Source: CAZOOA01 sp964581355 (GTDB lineage: Bacteria > Bacillota > Dethiobacteria > DTU022 > UBA8154). From it: a stretch of DNA of 64,000 nt. Both the position numbers and the translations under genes were made by a program. Shown in pieces: positions 34,287 through 43,713 of the stretch (its first letter is position 1; every line of letters starts with the position of its first letter). The notes below the pieces were generated by a model. The model saw only the letters and a list, made by a program, of their open reading frames with translations, was not told the DNA's origin and searched no databases. The DNA is taken from positions 62,001 through 126,000 of the forward strand of contig CAZOOA010000001.1 of the NCBI GenBank assembly GCA_964581355.1, read 5' to 3'.

Positions 34287-35246
34287 ATGGGACCTGTTTA
34301 TCTGGCAGCTATATTTGCCTTTTTAATCAGTTTAGCCATCGCGCCAATTTATATCCGGCTTTCAAAAAAGTATCAGTTTGGGCAGCAGATCAGGCTGGAT
34401 GGTCCCAGGCAGCACCTGCAAAAAGCGGGAACCCCAACCATGGGTGGCATCATTTTTCTCGGTTCTTTTTTCATTACAACCATTTGGTTTGCCCCGGGCT
34501 CACCGATGGTCATTCTTGCTGTGCTGCTGATCATGATCAGTGCCTTTTTGGGATTTCTTGATGACTTCCGAAAAGTGGTCCGCAATCATTCCCTGGGACT
34601 CAAGGCCCGGCAGAAGCTTTTCGGGCAGCTTTTGTTTTCCATCGGCTTTTACCTGGCACTTGCCTACCTGGGACACTCCACAGCCGTTTCCATCCCTTTC
34701 ACAGCTATCCAGGTGGAACTGGGTCTTTTTTACCCGGTCCTGATATTTTTAATGATTACCGGGACGTCTAATGCCGTAAACCTGACAGATGGAATCGATG
34801 GACTGGCTGCGGGAACGGCCATTTTGGCTTTTTTGGCTTTTCTGTTTATTGCCGCCAGCCAGGGAGCTATTGAGGTGGCTTATCTCTGTGGCATCCTGCT
34901 GGGAGCTTGCTTTGGATTCTTACTGTTTAATATGCACCCCGCCCGGGTTTTTATGGGGGATGTAGGTTCCCTTTCCCTGGGGACAGCCCTGGCGGTGATC
35001 GCCATTATTTTAAAAGCGGAACTCACCCTGGTAATTATTGGCGGAGTTTTCGTTCTGGAGACTCTCTCTGTGATTATCCAGGTGGTTTCTTTTCGGCTGA
35101 CCAGGAAAAGGATTTTTTTAATGAGTCCGCTGCATCACCACTTTGAATTAAAAGGATGGTCTGAGTGGCAGGTGGTAACGGGCTTTTGGGGGCTGGCTTT
35201 TGGTTTTGCGCTGCTGGGCCTGCTGGAATTTACACCATTGTTTTAA
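34287..35246 (+). CDS. mraY: Phospho-MurNAc-pentapeptide transferase MraY
   Basis: Integral membrane enzyme making lipid I. 319 residues, about ten membrane helices. Family motifs: KAGTPTMGGIIFL, the DD pair in LGFLDDFRKV, NLTDGIDGLAAG, HPARVFMGDVGSLSLG and the loop PLHHHFELKGW that carries the histidine cluster. ATG 34287 follows AGGGAGGG. Confidence 0.97.
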   Translation: MGPVYLAAIFAFLISLAIAPIYIRLSKKYQFGQQIRLDGPRQHLQKAGTPTMGGIIFLGSFFITTIWFAPGSPMVILAVLLIMISAFLGFLDDFRKVVRNHSLGLKARQKLFGQLLFSIGFYLALAYLGHSTAVSIPFTAIQVELGLFYPVLIFLMITGTSNAVNLTDGIDGLAAGTAILAFLAFLFIAASQGAIEVAYLCGILLGACFGFLLFNMHPARVFMGDVGSLSLGTALAVIAIILKAELTLVIIGGVFVLETLSVIIQVVSFRLTRKRIFLMSPLHHHFELKGWSEWQVVTGFWGLAFGFALLGLLEFTPLF

Positions 35247-35325
35247 ATTTGAGCAGGGAAAGCAGGCTGCTTCCCGGGTTTTTATGGCTTGTTTTTTGTA
35301 CTTGGCAAAACTGGAGGTGTAACCT

Positions 35326-36732
35326 GTGAAGTCCCTGGTTGAGGGAAAAAAGATCCTGGTCTTAGGGTTGGCGAGAAGCGGCTTGGCAGCGGTTCATTTG
35401 TTATTGAAAGCAGGCGCATCACACGTTATCGCCAATGACTATAAAAGCTTGGAACTGCTCCAGGATGCAGTTGATTCCTGGCGCGATGAAACAAGGGTTA
35501 CCCTGGTTGGGGGAGGGCACCCCGTGCATCTCCTGGACGGGGTGGCCATGGTGGTCAAAAGCCCGGGAATCAGGCCGGATCTACCGATCCTGAAAAAAGC
35601 ATACCGGCGTTCTATTCCTGTATACTCTGAGGTTGAACTGGCTTCCTGGTTCAGCCCGGCAGTGATCCTCGGCATTACCGGAACCAATGGAAAAACAACG
35701 ACCACGTCCCTGGTGGGGGAAATATGTAAAAAACAATTCCCTACAGTTCATGTGGCTGGAAATATAGGCCATCCCCTTTGCGAGGCTGTCCTTGCTGCAT
35801 GCCGGGAAGACCTGATTGTGGCCGAATTAAGCAGTTTTCAGCTGGAAAATACTGAAACATTCCGGGCTCCAGTTGCTGCTATCCTGAACATCACCTCTGA
35901 TCATCTGGATTACCATGGTTCAATGGAGCGGTATGTTGAGGCCAAGGCCAGGATTTTAGACAATCAATGCTTGCATGACACAGCCATTTTAAACTATGAT
36001 GATCCCAACGTGCGAAGGCTTGCTCCCCGGGTGAAAGGGAAACGATTGTTTTTCAGCCGGGCGGCTGAACTGGATGCAGGGGTTTTTTTGCGCCAGGACC
36101 GCATAGTAATAGTAGAAGACGGAAAGGAAGCTCTTGTTTGCCTGAAAAAGGATTTAAAGTTACCCGGTCCTCATAACCTGGAGAACGCATTAGCTGCTGC
36201 GGGTATTGCCTGGTCCGGGGGAGTTAAAATAGAGCATATCGGCCAGGTTTTGAGCAAGTTTAAAGGGGTTCCTCACCGCCTGGAGTTTGTAGGAGAAAAA
36301 CAGGGCGTTGCCTTCATCAATGATTCCAAGGGAACAAATCCCGAGGCAACTTTAATGGCTCTCGGCTCTTTTGCAGGGAAAAAAATCCTGATCGCCGGAG
36401 GCCTGGATAAAGGGGCCATGTTCCAACAACTGGCTGAAAAGCTCCAGGATGAAAATGTTTCTAGCCTTATCCTGCTGGGTGAAACAGCGCCTTTGATTCA
36501 AAGGGCAGCACATAAACAAGGTTTTGTCAACATTTTCATGGTTTCCACCATGCAGGAGGCAGTTGAGCAGGCTTTTCAACAGGCTTCGGCAGGGGATACA
36601 GTTCTGCTTTCGCCGGCCTGTGCCAGCTGGGATATGTTTGCCAGCTTTGAAGAGCGGGGAGATGCTTTTAAAAGGGCAGTTTCACAAATAGAGGAGAGCT
36701 TTCATGATGAAAAAAGCCCCTACAAAGCATGA
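35326..36732 (+). CDS. murD: UDP-MurNAc-L-alanine:D-glutamate ligase MurD
   Basis: Adds D-glutamate to UDP-MurNAc-L-Ala. 468 residues. N-terminal UMP-binding Rossmann start (VLGLARSGLAAVHLL), ATP loop GITGTNGKTTTTSL, AELSSFQLE, NITSDHLDYHG and NDSKGTNPEATLMAL. GTG 35326 follows TGGAGGTG. Its last 29 bp overlap the following ftsW/spoVE-like gene. Confidence 0.96.
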   Translation: MKSLVEGKKILVLGLARSGLAAVHLLLKAGASHVIANDYKSLELLQDAVDSWRDETRVTLVGGGHPVHLLDGVAMVVKSPGIRPDLPILKKAYRRSIPVYSEVELASWFSPAVILGITGTNGKTTTTSLVGEICKKQFPTVHVAGNIGHPLCEAVLAACREDLIVAELSSFQLENTETFRAPVAAILNITSDHLDYHGSMERYVEAKARILDNQCLHDTAILNYDDPNVRRLAPRVKGKRLFFSRAAELDAGVFLRQDRIVIVEDGKEALVCLKKDLKLPGPHNLENALAAAGIAWSGGVKIEHIGQVLSKFKGVPHRLEFVGEKQGVAFINDSKGTNPEATLMALGSFAGKKILIAGGLDKGAMFQQLAEKLQDENVSSLILLGETAPLIQRAAHKQGFVNIFMVSTMQEAVEQAFQQASAGDTVLLSPACASWDMFASFEERGDAFKRAVSQIEESFHDEKSPYKA

Positions 36733-37822
36733 AGAAAAAAAATCACCGGATTTCTCTATCTTTTTTACCGTGTTAATTTTAACCGGGTTCGGACTGGTGA
36801 TGGTTTTTAGCGCCAGCTATATTACTTCCCTTGAATCCCGGGGGGACGCCTTCTTTTTTCTTCGTCGCCAGGCGTTCTGGTTGATTCTGGGCCTGGTGGG
36901 TATGCTGGCAGCTTCCAGTTTTGATTATTGGAAGTGGCGTAAACTGTTACCTCTTTTGCTTCTTTTAAACTTTGTGCTGCTGCTGCTGATTTTTGTGCCT
37001 GGTGTCGGGATCGAAGTCAACCAGGCCAGGCGCTGGATCGGTTTGGGCGCTTTTAATGTTCAGCCGGCTGAGTTTAGCAAGCTGGTCATGATAATTTTTT
37101 CAGCGGCTTTTTTAAGCAAAAAGAACCTGGATATGCAAAATTTTTGGCACAGCAGTTTTGTGCCGCTGGCATTTATGGGCGCTTCTTTCCTGTTAATCCT
37201 GCTACAGCCCGACCTGGGGACGGCCCTGGCACTGGCCCTGGTGACTTTGACGATTATTTTTTCCGCGGGTATTCCCTGGAAACATTTAACGGCACTGATG
37301 GCAGCAGGTGTTCCCTTTGTGTTTTACCTGATGTTGAGTGAACCATATCGCATCCGGCGGATCTTTTCCTTCCTGGATCCCTGGGCTGATCCACTGCATT
37401 CCGGTTACCATATTATCCAATCTCTTTATGCCTTGGGTCCCGGTGGGCTGTTTGGAGTGGGTCTGGGAAGAAGCAGGCAGAAGCTTTATTACCTGCCGGA
37501 GCCACAAAATGACTTTATTTTTGCTATTATCGGTGAAGAACTGGGTTTTCTGGGCGCTGTAACCATTATGCTGCTCTTTTTTATTCTGATCTGGAGAGGG
37601 TTTAAAACCTCTCTGCTGGCACCTGATAACTTTGGCAGTCTTTTGGCTGTAGGAATTACTACCATGGTTGCCGTCCAGGTGCTGATTAATGTCGGTGTAG
37701 TCACAGGGTCCATCCCCATCACAGGCATAAACCTTCCCTTTATCAGTGCCGGGGGCAGTTCCCTGTTTTTCACCATGGTTGCCATGGGAATTCTGATGAA
37801 TATTTCCAGGCATTCCCGGTAA
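36704..37822 (+). CDS. SEDS-family peptidoglycan polymerase (FtsW/SpoVE type)
   Basis: Membrane glycosyltransferase of the SEDS family that works with a class B PBP. 372 residues, about ten helices; motifs GFGLVMVFSAS, NQARRWIGLGAFNVQPAEFSKL, LILLQPDLGTALAL, GLGRSRQKLYYLPEPQNDFIFAIIGEELGF and GINLPFISAGGSSL. By position between murD and murG it corresponds to Bacillus spoVE, but sequence alone does not separate that role from FtsW. Two adjacent ATG codons (36704, 36707) could start it. Confidence 0.93.
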   Translation: MMKKAPTKHEEKKSPDFSIFFTVLILTGFGLVMVFSASYITSLESRGDAFFFLRRQAFWLILGLVGMLAASSFDYWKWRKLLPLLLLLNFVLLLLIFVPGVGIEVNQARRWIGLGAFNVQPAEFSKLVMIIFSAAFLSKKNLDMQNFWHSSFVPLAFMGASFLLILLQPDLGTALALALVTLTIIFSAGIPWKHLTALMAAGVPFVFYLMLSEPYRIRRIFSFLDPWADPLHSGYHIIQSLYALGPGGLFGVGLGRSRQKLYYLPEPQNDFIFAIIGEELGFLGAVTIMLLFFILIWRGFKTSLLAPDNFGSLLAVGITTMVAVQVLINVGVVTGSIPITGINLPFISAGGSSLFFTMVAMGILMNISRHSR

Positions 37823-37846
37823 TTTTTAACTTTGAGGTGGACAGTT

Positions 37847-38947
37847 GTGCGCATCATTTTTTCTGGTGGTGGTACGGGGGGGCATATTTACCCGGCCCTG
37901 TCCATGGCCAGATATGTGAAAAAAAAAGTTCCCCAGGCCGCAATTTTGTTTATCGGGGCCGACGGGGGAATGGAAGAAAATATTATTCCGGAAGCAGGGT
38001 TTGATTTGGAAACACTGGCCGTGAAAGGTTTTTCCCGTAAGAAGCTGATTCATGCCCCTGCTACTATTTTCAGGCTCGGCAGTTCCTGTGCGCGGGCCAG
38101 GAGAATCATAGAAAAGTTTAAGCCTGATGTGGTAATGGGGACAGGTGGCTATGCTTCGGCTCCCACTTTACTTGCCGCATTGCTGGGGCGGAAAAAAACC
38201 ATCATTCATGAACAGAATATTATTCCTGGCATGACAAATCGTTTTCTGTCTCCCTGGGTAGATAAGGTGTGTGTTTCTTTTGATGCTTCCAGGGACTATT
38301 ATAAAAATAAAAGTAATGTGTTGGTCACGGGCAATCCCAGGTCCAGCGACATGAAACTGCTAAGCAAAGAGTCAGCCAGAGAATCTCTGCGCATGGACAA
38401 TAAATTGCCTCTGCTGCTGGTATTTGGTGGAAGCAGGGGAGCAGCGAGAATTAATCAGTGTATGGTGGATTACCTGGAAAAATTAACGGAAAAAGGCAAG
38501 ATGCAGGTATTGTATATTACAGGGGAAATATACTATGATGAGATTACTTCCCGGTTAGAAAAAAAACAGGTCTTTGACCGCCTGGGCGATCGGTTAAAGG
38601 TTAAGGCATACCAGCGGGAAATGCCGTCCGCTATGGCTGCAGCCGATTTAATGATCAGCCGTGCCGGGGCGACAACTTTAGCGGAAATAACGGCCCTGGG
38701 TGTTCCATCTATCCTGATCCCCTCTCCCAATGTGGTAAATGACCATCAAAGAAAAAATGCCCTTTCCCTGGTCCGGGAGGAGGCAGCTGTTATGATCGAG
38801 GAAGATAATTTGACAGCACCTGCCTTGAAAGATAAAATTGAAGATCTGCTGGGCAGCCCGGTAAAGTTGAAGATGCTAAGCAAAAACAGCCGAAAGCTGG
38901 GCAAGCCGGATGCGGCTGAAAACATTTTTAAGCTGATTGCTCTTTAA
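37847..38947 (+). CDS. murG: Lipid II-forming GlcNAc transferase MurG
   Basis: Adds GlcNAc to lipid I at the inner membrane face. 366 residues: IFSGGGTGGHIYPAL glycine loop, GTGGYASAPTLLAALL, LLVFGGSRGAARIN and SRAGATTLAEITALGVPSILIPSP for UDP-GlcNAc. GTG 37847 after GAGGTGG gives the usual MRIIFSGGG start; an in-frame TTG at 37832 is too early. In many Clostridia murC follows murG; here a 122 bp gap leads straight to murB. Confidence 0.95.
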   Translation: MRIIFSGGGTGGHIYPALSMARYVKKKVPQAAILFIGADGGMEENIIPEAGFDLETLAVKGFSRKKLIHAPATIFRLGSSCARARRIIEKFKPDVVMGTGGYASAPTLLAALLGRKKTIIHEQNIIPGMTNRFLSPWVDKVCVSFDASRDYYKNKSNVLVTGNPRSSDMKLLSKESARESLRMDNKLPLLLVFGGSRGAARINQCMVDYLEKLTEKGKMQVLYITGEIYYDEITSRLEKKQVFDRLGDRLKVKAYQREMPSAMAAADLMISRAGATTLAEITALGVPSILIPSPNVVNDHQRKNALSLVREEAAVMIEEDNLTAPALKDKIEDLLGSPVKLKMLSKNSRKLGKPDAAENIFKLIAL

Positions 38948-39069
38948 CGGAAATTCGTTGGGACAAGTAATCTCCTGGGAACTTCATTTTCTCCTTGTGC
39001 ATAACATGTAATATGGAAATGAGATTCTCTTCAGGGCGGCCGACTGTAAGATAATAGAGGTGAAAATCA

Positions 39070-39978
39070 TTGGACTGGAAAAAACAAATGGCGCAGGTTT
39101 TAAATACACCTCCTTTACTTGATGAACCGATGCGTTTTCATACTTCCCTGCGAATTGGCGGTCCTGCTGAAGTGCTGGCTTTTCCGTCAAACCAGGATGA
39201 ACTAAAGGCATTACTGGATATTGCCCGGGGTGAGGATGTACCTTTTTTTCTTATCGGCCAGGGCACGAATCTCCTGGTTAAAGATGAAGGCATCAGAGGG
39301 TTGGTGATCAACCTGGCCCGATTCAGCCCGGAGATCACGTTTTCCGACAGCACCGTTCGGGCCGGGCCGGGAGTTCCGGTTGTTAAGTTGGCGCGTCAGG
39401 CAATTAACAAAGGCTTGGGTGGGTTGGAATTCGCTATCGGTATCCCTGGAAGCCTGGGGGGAGCCCTTTACATGAATGCGGGTGCATATGGCCGCTGTAT
39501 TGGAGACCTGGTCGAAGAAGTAACCACCATGGATTACCAGGGAAATAAAACAAAACGCAGCAGGAAAGAACTCAACTTTGCTTACAGGAAAAGTACTTTC
39601 CAGGAAGAAGGAAGCATTATTATTGAGGCAGCCCTGGGGCTAGAGGCAGCAGACAAGGAAGAAATGTTAAATAAAGTTGCAGAAATACAAAAAACGCGCA
39701 AAAACAAGCAGCCTCAAAAACCCAGTGCCGGTAGTGTTTTCAGGAACCCTTACGGTCAGGCGGCAGGTTTTTTGATTGAAAAGGCCGGCATGAAAGGGCA
39801 TACTGTTGGAGGTGCGCAGGTCTCCACGCTCCACGCCAATTTTATTGTAAATCGAGGCGGAGCAACAGCAGGTGATGTCCTGGATTTAATAGAATATGTG
39901 AGGGAAAGGGTCCGAGCAAGCCGGGGTGTTGAGCTGGAACTGGAAATCAAGATTGTGGGAAAAGATGGTATTGAATAG
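39070..39978 (+). CDS. murB: UDP-N-acetylenolpyruvoylglucosamine reductase MurB
   Basis: FAD enzyme making UDP-MurNAc. 302 residues, the short type II MurB of Firmicutes: HTSLRIGGPAEVLAFP, GQGTNLLVKDEGIRGLVINLA, GIPGSLGGALYMNAGAYG, and KPSAGSVFRNPYGQAAGFLIEKAGMKG with the catalytic serine. TTG 39070 follows AGAGGTGAAAA. 11 bp before murA. Confidence 0.95.
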   Translation: MDWKKQMAQVLNTPPLLDEPMRFHTSLRIGGPAEVLAFPSNQDELKALLDIARGEDVPFFLIGQGTNLLVKDEGIRGLVINLARFSPEITFSDSTVRAGPGVPVVKLARQAINKGLGGLEFAIGIPGSLGGALYMNAGAYGRCIGDLVEEVTTMDYQGNKTKRSRKELNFAYRKSTFQEEGSIIIEAALGLEAADKEEMLNKVAEIQKTRKNKQPQKPSAGSVFRNPYGQAAGFLIEKAGMKGHTVGGAQVSTLHANFIVNRGGATAGDVLDLIEYVRERVRASRGVELELEIKIVGKDGIE

Positions 39979-39989
39979 GGGAGATTAAA

Positions 39990-41273
39990 ATGGAGCGGTT
40001 TATCATTGAAGGAGGAAGCAAGCTTCATGGTTCGCTGAACATCAAGGGAGCCAAAAACTCCATGCTTCCGATCATGGCCGCCACTGTCTTGAACAGCAGC
40101 AGTGACAGTGTGGAACTGTACAATATCCCAAACATCTACGACATGCATGTCATGAAGAAAATCCTGCAATCCCTTGGATATACAGTGGAATTTCAAAACA
40201 ACTCTTTACTCATATCCCCGGGTAAAGCATTAAATTACTCGATACCCGATGAGCTAATGAGGGAGATGCGGTCATCCATTTTTCTGATGGGGCCGCTGCT
40301 GGCCCGTATCGGTCGGGTGAAGTTGACTTACCCGGGCGGTTGTTCTATCGGCCCCCGGCCCATTGATCTGCATTTCAAAGGGCTGGAAGCTTTAGGAGCT
40401 TCGATCCGTGAAGAAAACGGGTATATTGAAGCTTCTGCTTCCGAACTGACTGGAACGGAGATCCACCTGGATTATCCCAGTGTTGGAGCGACAGAGAACC
40501 TGATGATGGCTTCGGTTTTGGCCAAGGGGAAAACAGTAATTCATAATGCAGCCAAAGAACCTGAAATTGTGGACCTGCAAAACTTCTTGAATGCAATAGG
40601 ATGTCAGATAAAAGGTGCCGGGACGGAGAAGCTTCGCATTGATGGAGTAAAGTCTGCTTCTGCATGCAGTTATCGGATTATTCCTGACCGTATAGTTGCC
40701 GGGACTTACCTGATGGCGGCGGCCATAACCCGTGGCGATATTACCCTGAAGGAAATTATCCCTTCTCACCTGGATGCTGTTGTGGCCAAGTTAAAAGAGG
40801 CCGGCGTTGAGGTTGAGGCTACAGAAGACAGTTTGTCTGTACACAATGGTCAGTTAAAGGCTGTCGAAACTTTGCGGACACTACCTTATCCCGGCTTCCC
40901 TACAGACCTCCAGGCTCCCATGATGGCCCTGCTAACAAAAGCGAGAGGGGATAGTTTAATTGTGGAAAGTATTTTTGAGGCCCGCTTTAAACATGTAGAA
41001 GAGTTTGTTAAAATGAATGCCCAGGTAACGGTCCGGGAACGAAATGCCTTAATCACTGGTGTAGATCGCCTGGTTGGGGCAGAGGTTGACGCCACGGACT
41101 TGCGGGCTGGCGCATCTCTTGTCCTGGCAGGTCTGGCAGCCGAAGGCACTACGGTTATTAACAATGTCTGGCATATTGACCGGGGTTACGAAGCAATGGA
41201 AAAAGAGTTAAATCAGCTGGGAGCACGCATCAGCAGGGTTAACGGCCCTGCTGGCAGTGTAGAGAATTTTTAA
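39990..41273 (+). CDS. murA: UDP-GlcNAc 1-carboxyvinyltransferase MurA
   Basis: First committed step of peptidoglycan synthesis: transfers enolpyruvate from PEP to UDP-GlcNAc. 427 residues, EPSP-synthase-like fold with the N-terminal GSLNIKGAKNSMLPIMAAT (K22-N23-type pair). The loop PGGCSIGPRPIDLHFKGLEALGA carries the active-site Cys (fosfomycin target). GFPTDLQAPMMAL and DLRAGASLVLAGLAAEG follow. ATG 39990 follows GGGGAGATT. Downstream 41274-41529 holds no convincing gene. Confidence 0.96.
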   Translation: MERFIIEGGSKLHGSLNIKGAKNSMLPIMAATVLNSSSDSVELYNIPNIYDMHVMKKILQSLGYTVEFQNNSLLISPGKALNYSIPDELMREMRSSIFLMGPLLARIGRVKLTYPGGCSIGPRPIDLHFKGLEALGASIREENGYIEASASELTGTEIHLDYPSVGATENLMMASVLAKGKTVIHNAAKEPEIVDLQNFLNAIGCQIKGAGTEKLRIDGVKSASACSYRIIPDRIVAGTYLMAAAITRGDITLKEIIPSHLDAVVAKLKEAGVEVEATEDSLSVHNGQLKAVETLRTLPYPGFPTDLQAPMMALLTKARGDSLIVESIFEARFKHVEEFVKMNAQVTVRERNALITGVDRLVGAEVDATDLRAGASLVLAGLAAEGTTVINNVWHIDRGYEAMEKELNQLGARISRVNGPAGSVENF

Positions 41274-41529
41274 AGATTACGTAACCTTCCACCTCTTTTA
41301 CGAAATCTATTTGGCTGTTAAATTAAGAATAAGATGCGGTTTCTGGCAGGACTTTTCTGCCTGGAAAAAGAATCTATGGTATATGGTAGTTTCCCTGATA
41401 GCCAAGCGCACAAGACGGCTTGTGGCGATTTTTCAGGAAAAAAAAGGCAAGGGTGCTTTTTGAAGATACTGAAGCGGAATCATCATTTCAGGAACGAAAA
41501 GAAAGCGACCGTTTGGCCGGGGGTGTTGG

Positions 41530-42333
41530 TTGGTGAACATGCAGCGGCAGTTGCCCAAAAGCAGCAGCTCCTATGGTCAACATACTTACATAGTTGAGCA
41601 GAAGGAAAAAAAAAGACTAAAAAATACTCTTTTATTTGTATTGCTGTTTGTCGCCTGTAATGTTTTTTTAATTCTTTTTTTGCGTTCGTCCCTTTTTGTA
41701 ATTGAAACAATAGATATTCGCGGTTTGGAAAAGGTTTCATCCGGTGAAGTGAAAAATGCTGCCAGAATCCAGGAAGGGATGAATCTTTGGAAAATAAGCC
41801 CACCGGAATTGCGGGAAAGAGTTCTGTCGATTCCCCGGGTGAAAACGGTTGAGGTGGACCGGGTTTTGCCTTCAACTATAGTTTTCAAGATTGAAGAAAA
41901 ACATCCCATCGCCCTGGTTTCATATCACGGCTATTACCTGGAGCTGGCACCCGATGGCACTTTTATCGGCTTAAAGGATGGTTACCGGGGTGAACTCCCG
42001 TTGATCAGCGGCCTGCTCTGGGGGCAGATGGAGGTTGGCACATCGATTCCAGACCAGACCAGGGGGAAAATTATTGAAGTATTCTTGGCTGTCCTTAAAG
42101 AAAACCCATCTCTTCCCCTGGCGGAAATTAATGTAGAAAACCCGCAGAGAATTATTGTATATACTGGAGAGGGAATGGAAGTATGGTTAGGCAGCAAGGA
42201 AGACTTGTCGAAAAAGCTGGATGTTTTGCAGTCGATTCACAACAGGCTCTTACAGGCCGGTGACGAGCCTTTTTCCGGCTACCTTGATTTGCGTGTGGCG
42301 GAAACTCCAGTTTTCAAACCATTTGAAAAATAA
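41530..42333 (+). CDS. ftsQ: Cell division protein FtsQ/DivIB
   Basis: Bitopic divisome protein, about 267 residues. Basic cytosolic start, one membrane helix (about 34-55), then an extracellular POTRA domain (FVIETIDIRGLEKVSSGEVKNAARIQEGMNLWKI) and the FtsQ beta domain. TTG 41530, GTG 41533 and ATG 41539 are all possible starts; GGGGGTG at about 41519 suits the first two. Lies between murA and ftsA as in other Firmicutes. Confidence 0.92.
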   Translation: MVNMQRQLPKSSSSYGQHTYIVEQKEKKRLKNTLLFVLLFVACNVFLILFLRSSLFVIETIDIRGLEKVSSGEVKNAARIQEGMNLWKISPPELRERVLSIPRVKTVEVDRVLPSTIVFKIEEKHPIALVSYHGYYLELAPDGTFIGLKDGYRGELPLISGLLWGQMEVGTSIPDQTRGKIIEVFLAVLKENPSLPLAEINVENPQRIIVYTGEGMEVWLGSKEDLSKKLDVLQSIHNRLLQAGDEPFSGYLDLRVAETPVFKPFEK

Positions 42334-42420
42334 TTTTTAGTGAAAAAGGAAATATATTATAAATGTGGAATATGTAAAAAGAATGGGGTTTTTGAAGGCC
42401 GTTACTTAGGGGGTGTCAGG

Positions 42421-43650
42421 TTGACTAGACGAGAAATCGTAGCAGGAATAGATATTGGAACATCAAATGTACGGGTCATTGTCGGGGAAATCGTTACAGA
42501 CCGGGCAGTTAACATTGTCGGTGTTGGGACAAGTCCCTCAGAAGGAATTCGCAAAGGTGTGATTATTGACCTGGAAAGGACTGTCGAGTCGATTTCCAAG
42601 GCAACTGCTGAAGCTGAGAGAATGGTCGGCACCAAGATTGAAGCAGTTAATGTGGGTATTGTTGGCTCTAATATAGGTTTGATTAATAACCGGGGCGTTG
42701 TAGCTGTATCCCGAGATGATAAAGAAATCACAGAACAGGATGTAGAAAGAGTCTTGCAAGCCGCTAAGGTTATTGCACTGCCGCAGGATCGTGAAATAGT
42801 TGACGTAATCCCTCGGGAGTTCATAGTCGATGGGTATGATGGGATCAGGGATCCCGTTGGAATGCTGGGTGTCAGGCTGGAAGTTGAAGCTATGATTATT
42901 ACTGGCGCCATGACATCTTTAAGAAATCTTTTAAGGTGTTTGAGCATGTCCGGGCACGAAGTGAATTCCTTGATCCTCAGTGCCCTGGCTAACGGTGAAG
43001 TTTGTCTGTCCAGGGATGAAAAGGAATTGGGTGTTTTTTTAATTGACCTTGGTGGGGGAACAACGGAAGTGGCACTGTTTAAAGATGGGGTGTTAAAAGA
43101 TATATCTGTTCTCCCTGTAGGTGGAGATCATGTTACCAATGATATGGCCGTAGGGATGAAAACCAATTTTGATGTGGCTGAAAAGGTAAAGACAGAATAT
43201 GGATTTGCCGATGCCAGCATTGTAACAGATGAGCGGGAAATTGAAATTGATAGCATCAGCGGTAAAGAAAAGCACACCATTTCTGTAAAAGAGCTCTCAA
43301 CTTTTATTGAGCCCCGTATCCAGGAAATCATGCAGTTGTGTAAAGGCGAAATGGCCAAGATGGGCTATAACCAACTGCCTCCCGGCGGAGTTGTATTGAC
43401 CGGGGGTGTTTCTCTTATGCAGGGAATTACCGAGCTGGCTGAACACTACTTTGATAGCTCAGTACGGGTGGCCCAACCGGAATACCTGGGAGTAAAAAGC
43501 CCAATCTACTCTACAGCTGTAGGAATTATTCATTATGTCATTCGCAATCAGGGTAGCAGCGGATTTTACAGTAAGCAGGATGGCAAAGTGAGCTTTTTTG
43601 GTAACTTATGGAAAAGGGTGAAAACCTTCCTGGCTGATATTTGGGAGTAA
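42421..43650 (+). CDS. ftsA: Cell division protein FtsA
   Basis: Actin-like protein that ties FtsZ to the membrane. 409 residues from TTG 42421, after GGGGGTGTCAGG. ATPase motifs: AGIDIGTSNVRVIVGE (phosphate 1), LIDLGGGTTEVALFKDG (phosphate 2), LTGGVSLMQGI (adenosine), and the 1C insert. The C-terminus GNLWKRVKTFLADIWE is the membrane-binding amphipathic helix. The frame is open back to 42340 but without a ribosome site. Confidence 0.95.
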   Translation: MTRREIVAGIDIGTSNVRVIVGEIVTDRAVNIVGVGTSPSEGIRKGVIIDLERTVESISKATAEAERMVGTKIEAVNVGIVGSNIGLINNRGVVAVSRDDKEITEQDVERVLQAAKVIALPQDREIVDVIPREFIVDGYDGIRDPVGMLGVRLEVEAMIITGAMTSLRNLLRCLSMSGHEVNSLILSALANGEVCLSRDEKELGVFLIDLGGGTTEVALFKDGVLKDISVLPVGGDHVTNDMAVGMKTNFDVAEKVKTEYGFADASIVTDEREIEIDSISGKEKHTISVKELSTFIEPRIQEIMQLCKGEMAKMGYNQLPPGGVVLTGGVSLMQGITELAEHYFDSSVRVAQPEYLGVKSPIYSTAVGIIHYVIRNQGSSGFYSKQDGKVSFFGNLWKRVKTFLADIWE

Positions 43651-43713
43651 TCTTGCAGGTTCCGGCATCTATTTTTTGTGGTTTAATGTAAACGAAGGGG
43701 AGGTCTGGAAGCC

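Noticed and set aside
41334..41597. 87-residue open frame between murA and ftsQ
   Set aside because: No ribosome site, no recognisable domain, odd composition, and its last 65-70 bases run inside ftsQ in another frame.
42340..42420. N-terminal extension of ftsA with a CGIC motif
   Set aside because: No ribosome site at its first codon; TTG 42421 has a strong one and gives the family-typical start.
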